A stretch of 64,000 nucleotides of DNA from Mycobacterium sp. URHD0025 (GTDB lineage: Bacteria > Actinomycetota > Actinomycetes > Mycobacteriales > Mycobacteriaceae): NCBI RefSeq assembly GCF_000426065.1, contig NZ_AUEQ01000009.1, positions 248,001 to 312,000 of the forward strand, read 5' to 3'. Each line of letters opens with the position of its first letter. The first letter of the stretch is position 1. The translations under genes were made by a program, and so were the position numbers. Under the pieces are notes generated by a model. The model searched no databases. It saw only the letters and a list, made by a program, of their open reading frames with translations, and had not been told where the DNA came from. Shown piece by piece: positions 28,701 through 37,700 of this stretch.

Positions 28701-31700
28701 AAGACCCGTCCGTTGGAGCCCGAGGTACGTCCGCCCAACGCGGTGATCACATCTCGTGACGAGGAGGCGACGAACACGTTGTCGGCGCCGATGCCGAACT
28801 CGCCGGCGGTACGCACCGGGCCCGCACCCGGCGAGCCGACCAGGGATACGGTGCGGACGTGGCCGGCGAATCTCCCGTTCTGCCCGGCGTATCCGGCGGT
28901 GGTCGATCCGTATGAGTAACCGAAGACGTGGTTGCCGGTGAAGTGGCTGCCGTCGCCGGCGAGCGTGTCCCGGGCAGCATTGAATGCCGTGATGTCGCTG
29001 TAGAGGATGTCACCGCCGGTGCGGGCCATGCCGTGCCCGGCGGCGCGCAGAGTGCTCCAGCCGCTAGGCGCGTCGTATCCGATCCAGGCGATCGAGGCCG
29101 CGGACTGGCCCGGGTTCTCGTGTTGAACGGCCTGCAGGTGATGCAGTGCGGAGGTGGTGTTGAATCCGAGCAGCGTGTCCACCGTGCTGCCGACACCCGG
29201 TACGTGCCAGGACACCGAATCCGCGGTGTACGGGTCGGCGCCGTAGCTGAGCACGGCGCGTCCGTCGCCGCCGAACTCTGTGGGGTCGAAGGCCAGCAGC
29301 AACGGACCGTCCACCCCGGCCCGTTCGGCATCGACCGCCGCCTTGCGTAGCGCGAGGTCGAGTTTGTCCATCCGGCGCAACAACTTCCGCTCAGCGCCGG
29401 TCAGCCGCTCCCCGCGGTCAGCCTTCGACCGGACGGCATCCGCCTGATCGCGCATCTGCTGCAGCACATTGCGGTTCGCACTGTCACGATCAGTCGCGCG
29501 GATCCCCTCGGCGTTGCCGATGTCCTGCGGGTACGTCTCGATGAGCGCGCTGCGCTGCTCGTCGGTCAGCCCCGACCACCAGCGGGCATTGTTGGTCGCC
29601 CTTGCCGCCGCTTCCTCGGCCGGCCCCATCGGGTTGCGGAGTTCATCGGGCCGCACCGGCGGTATCCGCCGCGACAAGGCGTCGTCGGCGAGCTGCCGAA
29701 CCGCTTCATTGGCAGCGGGTTCCGTCGGGATGACCGCACTTCCGGGGTCTTCCCGACCGGCCTGTTCCCCCATCAGCGTGCCGGTCCGGCCTGGGTGATC
29801 GGTCGCGACCCAGTCCACGCCGAGGTCGCGGGCGAACTGCACGTCGGCTTCGTTGTTGACCGTCCAGCAGTAGGTGGCCAGTCCCCGCGCGGCCGCCGCT
29901 CCGACGAGTTCGGGATTGTTGCGCAGGGTTTCGATGGACGGACCGATCGCGCTCGCGCCGACCACGCCGGCCAGATACCGGGCGGATGCTCCCAGAAGCA
30001 CCGTGGGGACATTCGGTGCGGCCATGCGGACCCGCAACAGGGCGTCGGGGTAGAACGAGATCACCGCGGCCTTGACCAACTGGTCGGGGCCCGGGTTCGC
30101 CAGCCCGTGCCGTTCCAGCGCCGCGACCACTTCGCGCTCGAGCTTCAAGCCCTGCTGCGCAGGATGTTTGGTCTCGATGAACAAGGTCACCGGCTGGTCT
30201 GCGTCCTGGGCGAGTTGGATGAACTCGTCCAGGGTCAGGATGCCGTGCCCGTCGAAGTCGAGTGCCTGCAACTCGGCCAGCGTCATGTCGCCGACGCGGC
30301 CGGTTCCGTTCGATGTGCGGTCCACGGTCTTGTCGTGGATGAGCACCAGCTCACCGTCCTTGGTGAGCCGGACATCGCATTCCAGGGCGTCCGCGCCCTG
30401 CCGCAGCGCTTCGGTGTACGCGGCCCGCGTCTGCTCGGGGAAGTCGTGAGAAGCTCCCCGGTGGGCAACCACGTGGGCGCCGGATTCGGCCGAAACCGCC
30501 AGCGGATTGACGCGCGCGGTGGCCGAGGCCGAGGACTGCGCATGGGTGACAACGTGATTACCGGTGAACGGCCCCGGCTCCCCCAATGATTGACGGGTCG
30601 CGTGGAAGGCGGCCAGGTCCCGGTGCAGCGCACCGGTGTCGCCGATCCAGGCGATGGCCGCCGAGTCCTGCGCTCCGGTCGAGGTGTGCAGCCCGTCGAG
30701 CGCGCGGACGGTCACCGTGCCCAGCTGTTCGATCGACCCTCGAGCGGTGTGCCAGGTCACGCTGGAGGCGTGGTGCGGGTCGGCGCCGAAACTGATGACT
30801 GCGTGGCCATTGCCGTTGAAGGCCGAGGTGTCCAGGGTGAGCACCAGCGGCGGGTTGAGGCCGGCCCGAGCCGCATCGGCGTCGGCTTTCCGCACCGCGA
30901 GATCGAGCCGGTCGATACGTTCCAGGAACGCACGTTCTTCGCGGCTGACGGGGCTGAACTGATCGAGCTTTGTCCGGATATGGTCGGCGCGGTCTCGGTA
31001 GTGCTGCAGTACAGCGCGATTCGCGGTATCACGCTCGGCGGCCGGCAGACCGTCGGTGTTCCCGTGAGCCAGCCCATCGGGGAGGCCCTGTACCCGGCCG
31101 ATGGCGGCTGCCGCGAACTGGTTGTACCACCGCCCCTTGACGAACGGGTCGCCGTTACCACGCAGGTAGCCGACGGCGGTCTGGGTGACTGCGTCCTGCC
31201 CCCAGTGCGGCGGCCATCCCGAATACTGCCGGGTGTGCGGGTCGAACAGGTACACCTGACCGTCGATGTGGACCGCCATGTATGCGTGCCCGACGGGCTG
31301 GTTTCCGCTCCAGCGTGAGGCCAGCACCGCCATCGAGCCCGAGGGCCTGCTCAGCAGGGTCTGCTCGATCTCCGCGTACGTCGCGAAATCGGCGGCGGTT
31401 CCGAATGCCCGGAACATCGCCCGCGCGGATGTCCCGCGTCGCGAGGGGGCAGCGTCGAGCTGAATGTCTCGCCCGGTCCGCGTCGACACTTCTTGCGCCA
31501 GGACCTGGGCACAGTCGTTGCCCCGGGTCCATCGGGGCACGCGGTTCCGGTTGTGTGTGTCGGTCGGGTGCATGACGCCGGGGTCGTCGTCCAGGCGCAT
31601 GACCGGTCGGCCGGCCGCGGGTTCTATGGTGCGGGAACCATTTTCGTCGACGGTGCGGTGCAACTCCGCGTGAACGTCGTTGTGGTTCCCGGCGGCGATA

Positions 31701-34700
31701 CGGCCGAAGTTGGTCAGTGACTCGGTGCGGACCGCGTGTTGCGGGGTGACCAGCCACTGGCGGGTCCCCGGACCGTCGGTTTCCAGGTAATCGAAGTAGG
31801 CATTGTGGGTCGTCAGGGTGTCTTTACGGTCCATCGACGCCGGGAACTCGGCACTGACGCGTTGTGCACCAAAGGTATCCATCGCCGGATCGGTGCCGAG
31901 ACCGATCCCGAGCCGACCCTGCGAATCCGAGGTGCGCCCGCCCAGTCCGGTGACGAAGTCCCGCGACGACGAGGCGACGAACACGTTGCGAGTGTCGATC
32001 CCGAAGTCACTGGCGCTCCGCAGCGGACCGGCACCCGGCGAACCGACCAACGTCACCGTGGTGATGTGCCGCGCCAGCCTGCCGTTTGCCCCGGCGTATG
32101 CCGTGGTCGTCGAACCGTACGAATGGCCGAACACGTGGTTGCCAGTGAAGTGGCTACCGTCACCGGCCAATGCGTCGTGCACCGCGTTGAACGTGCTGAT
32201 GTCGGTGTAGAGCATCTCACCGCCGGCGCGGGCCAGACCCGGCCGGGCCACCCGCGCGGAAGCTGAATCGTTCGGGGCGTCATATCCCAGCCAGGCGATC
32301 GAGGCTGATGACAGCGAGGGGTTCTCGGCGCGCACCGACTGCTGGATGTTCAACGCGCAGTGCATGATGTAGTCGAGCTTGTCCAGTTGTGAACCGAGGC
32401 CGGGTACATACCAGGACACCGAATCCGCCGTGTACGGGTCGGCTCCGAAACTCACCAGCGCGCGTCCGTCGCCTCCGAACGCCCCCGGGTCCAGCGCCAG
32501 CAAGAGCGGGTGGCCTTGACCGGCCTGCGCAGACGCCACTTCCGCTCGCTGCATGGCATTTTCGAGTCGGTTGACCCTGCGCACGAAGTCCAGTTCGCGA
32601 TCGCTGATCTTTTCCCCGGCGTCGATCCTGGCCTGCACGGCCGCGGCCCGCTCGGCATATTGGCGCAGCATCTCCCGGTTGGCGGCGTCGCGAACGGCGG
32701 AGGGGATGCCTTCGGCGTTGCCGATCTGGTGCGGATACTCCTGAAGCAACGCTTGCTGTTGCTCCTCCGACAATCCCGCCCACCATGCGGCGTTGTTGCG
32801 GGCCCTCGCCACCGCTTGCGATTCCCTGCCCAGGGGATGCACCAGGTCGTCGACGGCCAGCGGTGGAACCCTCTGGTCCAGCGCCTCGGCCGCCACCAAA
32901 CGCGCCTCGGACGGCTCGATCTCACCGGCGCGCCACCGCGGATTCCACCGCCGTCGCGGACCATCGTGCTCAACCTGGGTGTCGTCGTCCAGTCGCAGCG
33001 GCCGTCCGACAGCCGGATCCACCGTGCGCCCGTCGACAACCCGGCGATACTTCTCGAGGTGCAGCGTGTCCGTGCGGCCGGCGGCGATCCGCCCGAAATT
33101 GGCCAGCGACTCGGTACGCACCGGCGGACCGTCGCCCTCACTCACATGGTGGTGGTAGCTCTTGTGCGTCCCGAACGTGCTGCGGCTGTCCATCGAGGCT
33201 GGGAACTCGGAGGTGACGCGGACCGCCCCGAATTCGTCCATCGCCGGATCCATACCCAGCCCGCGGCCGGCGAAGCGACCGTTCTGCTCCGCTCTGCGCC
33301 CGCCGAACCCGGTGACCGGATCCCGCGATGACGACGCGACGAACACGTTGCCGTCCTCGAGCCCGAACTGGCTGGCATGGTGCATCGGGCCGGCACCCGG
33401 GGAACCCAACAACGTCACGGTGCGGATGTCGTGCTTCAGACGGCCACCACGGCCCGCGTAGCTCACGGTGGTCGAACCATAGGAGTGGCCGAAGATGTGA
33501 TTGCCGTTGAACCGGCTGCCGTCACCGGCCACGGTGTCGCGCGCGACATTGAAGGCGCGAATATCGGAGTAGAGGATCTCGGCACCGGCCCGCGCCAATG
33601 CCGGGCTCAGCACCCGCCCACTGGCCATGCCGTTCGGTGCGTCATAGCCGATCCAGGCGATGGATGTCGCTGCCAGCGTCGGATTTTCGCGCACCGTCGA
33701 CTGCACGTGGTTCAGCGCATTGCGCATGTTGCCTTCGAGCTTGTCGACCGTGGTCGCGAACCCGGGTACCAACCACGACACCGAATCCGCCTGGTAGGGA
33801 TCGGCACCGAAACTCACGACCGCCCGGCCGTCACCACCGAACTCGAACGGGTCCAGCGAGAGCACCATCGGGCCACCGACGCCGGCCTGTGCCGCATTCG
33901 CCGCGGCTGCCTGCAACGCGAGGTCGAGACGATTGACCCGCAACAGATTGGCCAGTTCGTTCTTCCCCGGTCGCACACCACGGTCGATCATCGACTGCAC
34001 GTGTTCTTGGAAACGTTGGATCGCAAGGCGATTGGCGGCGTCGCGGGCCACCGGCGGGATACCTTCCGCGTTGCCGATCCGCGACGGATATGTATCGATC
34101 AACGCCTGCCGCTGCGCATCGGTCAGCCCCGACCACCACTGCGCGTTGTCGCGCGCCCTGGCTTCGGCGTCGGATGCTACCCCTAGCGGATTGACCACGT
34201 CGGCGGCCCCCGCGGGCGGAATGCGCTGTGCGAGTGCCGCATCCGCCACTGCCTTGGCTGCCGCGTGCGGTGTCTGGCTACTGCTCGAGGTCCAGTTGGG
34301 TTCGGCGACGGCGTGCTGCGGGTCGACCTCGATGTCGGCATCGCGCCACCGCGGGTTCCACCAGTTGCGGCCCTGGTTGTCGCTCCGATTCGCTGCCGGT
34401 TCCACAGTTGCTCTGCGGGTCCCGAACAGGCGTCCCGGCCGCTCCTGCATGGAGCGGTGAGTTTCGAGGTCGAGCCGGTCTGTGTGCCCGGAGGCGATGC
34501 GGCCCAGGTTCGCCAGTGATTCGGAGGGGACCGCGTTCGCCGGAGTGACCAGCCACTGCCGGGTGCCCGGACCGTCGGTCTCCTGGAAGTCGAAGTACGC
34601 GTTGTGGGTGGCGGTGGTGTCCTTGCGGTCCATCGACGCCGGGAACTCGGCGCGCACTCGCTGCGCGCCGAAGGTGTCCATCGCCGGGTCGGTGCCCAGG

Positions 34701-37700
34701 CCCCGGCCCAACCGGCCGTGCGAATCCGGTGTGCGCCCACCTAGTCCTGTGACGAAATCCCGTGAGGACGACGCCACGAACACGTTGCGAGGGTCGATCC
34801 CGAAGTCACTGGCCTGGTGCAACGGCCCGGCCCCGGGCGAACCGAGCAGCGTGATGGTGCTGACGTGCTCTGCCAGCCGGCCACCCCGGCCCGCGTAGCA
34901 GGTGGTGGTCGATCCGTACGAATGCCCGAAGAGGTGATTGCCGGTGAACTGGCTACCGTCAGCGGCGAAAGCGTTACGCGCGGCGTTGAAGGCGCTGATG
35001 TCGGCATGCAGGATATCGCCGCCGGCCTCGGCCAAAGCTGTACTGCCCACCCGGACTGTCCCCGAGTCGTTCGGTGCGTCGTAGCCCAGCCAGGCGATCG
35101 AGGCCGCCGACAGAGATGGGTTCTCGGTACGCGTCGACTGCAGGATGTTCAGCGCGCAGTGCATGAGGTAGTCGAGTTTGTTGATCTGTGCCCCCATGCC
35201 GGGCACATACCAGGACACCGAATCCGCCACGTACGGGTCGGCGCCGAAGCTCACCAGCACGCGTCCGTCGCCACCGAACGCCGGTGGGTCGAACGCGAGG
35301 ATCAACGGCTCCCCCACGCCGGCCTGCTGGGCGGCCGCATGCGCCCTCTGCAGGGCGTTCTCCAGACGGTTCACCCGCAGCAGGAAATCGAGCTGGGTGT
35401 CACTGGGGCGGGTACCGGCATCGATCTGAGCCTGGATACCGGCGGCCTGGTCCAGATAGCGTTGCAGCACATCACGATTGGCCACATTGCGATCGGCGGC
35501 GGGGATACCTTCCGCATTGCCGATCTGATACGGGTACGCCGTTATCAGATCGGTGCGCTGCTGCTCGCTGAGCCCCGACCACCAGGCCGCGTTGGCCTCG
35601 GCCCGGGCCACCGCCTGCGGCTCGTCGCCCAGCGGGGTGACCAGCTCGTTGATCGCCACCGGCGGGATCCGTTGCCCCAGAGCCTGATCCGCTGCCACTT
35701 GCACTGCCGAGGGCTCGACCTCGCCCGGATGCCACCGTGGGTTCCAGCGTCGCGGCTCACCTGGCTGGTCCGTTTGGTTGTCACCGTCGAGCTGCAACGG
35801 CCGGCCGGCGGCCGGCTCGACGGTGCGCCCGTCGACGACAGTGCGATGCCCTTCCAGGTGCAGTCTCTCTGGATGTCCGGCGGCGATCCGGCCGAAGTTC
35901 GCCAATGATTCCGTGCGTACCCGTGGATCGGCATCGCCGTCCATGTACCGGTAGTAGCTTCGATGAGTCCCGACACTGCCGCCGTCGTTCATCGATGCCG
36001 GGAACTGGGCGGTGATCCGGACCGCCTCAAATTCCTTCATCGCCGGATCCATACCGAGCCCGCGTCCGGCGAATCGACCATCCTGACCGGGCACGCGCCC
36101 GCCCAGCCCGGTGACCGGGTCCAGCGACGAAGACGCGACGAACACGTTGTGGTTGCCGATCCCGAACTCACTGGCATTGAGCATCGGACCCGCACCTGGC
36201 GAGCCCAGCAGCGTCACCGTGCGGATGTCGTCGGCCAGCCGTCCGTTGCGTCCCGCATAGCTCGCGGTGGTCGAACCGTAGGAGTGCGCGAAGATGTGGT
36301 TGTCACGGAAATGGCTGCCGTCGCCCGCCGCGGTGTCGCGCGCCGCGTTGAATGCCCGGATATCGCTGTACAGGATCTCGGCGCCCTGGCGCGCGAGTCC
36401 CGGGCTGACAACTCGACCGGTCGCCGCACCATTGGGAGCGTCATAGCCGATCCAGGCGATCGACGTCGCCGCCAGTGTCGGATTCTCTTGGAGCGTCGAC
36501 TGCAGGTGGTTCAGCGCATTGCGCATGTTCCCTTCGAGCTTGTCGATCGTCGTCGCGAATCCCGGCACCAACCACGACACCGAATCGGCCTGGTAAGGAT
36601 CCGCGCCGAAGCTCACGACCGCCCGGCCATCGCCACCGAACGCAGGTGGATCGAACGCCAAGACGAGCGGCGCATCGAGACCGGCGTCCGTCGCTTCGCG
36701 ACCCATGGTCTGCAGGGCGGTGTTCAGCCGGTTCATGCGCAGCAGGTGATTCTTCTCCTGCTTGGTCAGCTTCTCGCCGCGACTGAGCTTGTGCTGCACA
36801 TGTTCCCTGGCGAGCCGCAGGGCGGTGCGGTTCGCCAGGTCGCGGGTCGCCGGCGGTATGCCCTCGGAGTTTCCGATGTGGGCCGGGTAGGTGTTGACGA
36901 GAGCATCGCGCTGTTCCTCGGACAGACCCGCCCACCACAGCGCATTCGTCTCGGCACGGGTTCTGGCATCCTCGGCCACGCCCAACGGATTGACCAGGTC
37001 CTGGGCACCGACAGCTGGATCCCGCTGTGCCAGCGCTTCATCCGCGATCTCACGGGTGCTCTGAACCGTTGGTGGTGTCGGCTCGACAGCCGGAACATCG
37101 GTCTCGGAAGCCGGTTCGAGTTGTGGGTGGGTTTCCGGATTCGCTCCGAAAGCTTCCGCCCAGGGGTCGATGCCGAGGCTGAGCTCGGCGATCGGCGTTC
37201 GCCCGGCCAGCACTGCCGGGACGTCCCGCGACGAGGCGGCGACGTAGACGTTGTCGGCGCCGATCCCGAACTCGGCGGCGCGGCGCACCGGTCCGGCTCC
37301 CGGGGAGTCGGTGAGGGTGACGGTGCGAATATCGTTGGCCAGCCGCCCATCTCGACCCGCGTAGCTGACGGCGGTCGTGCCGTAACCGTGAGCAAAGACG
37401 TGGTTGTCGCTGAAGTGGCTACCGTCAGCTGCCACGGTGTCGCGGGCCGCGTTGAAGCCCCGGATGTCGCTGTAGAGGATGGCACCGCCCTCACGGGCGG
37501 ACCCGTGCCCGGCCACCCGCCAGCCGCTCCAGCCACTGGGCGCGTCATAGCCGAGCCATGCGATCGAGGCCACCGACTGCCCGGGGTTCGCCTGGAGCGT
37601 GGCCTGCAGATGGTTGAGTGCGCCGTCCATGCACGCGCCGATCCGATCGATCGTCGTGCCTTGGCCGGGCACGTGCCACGACACCGATTCCGCCACATAC

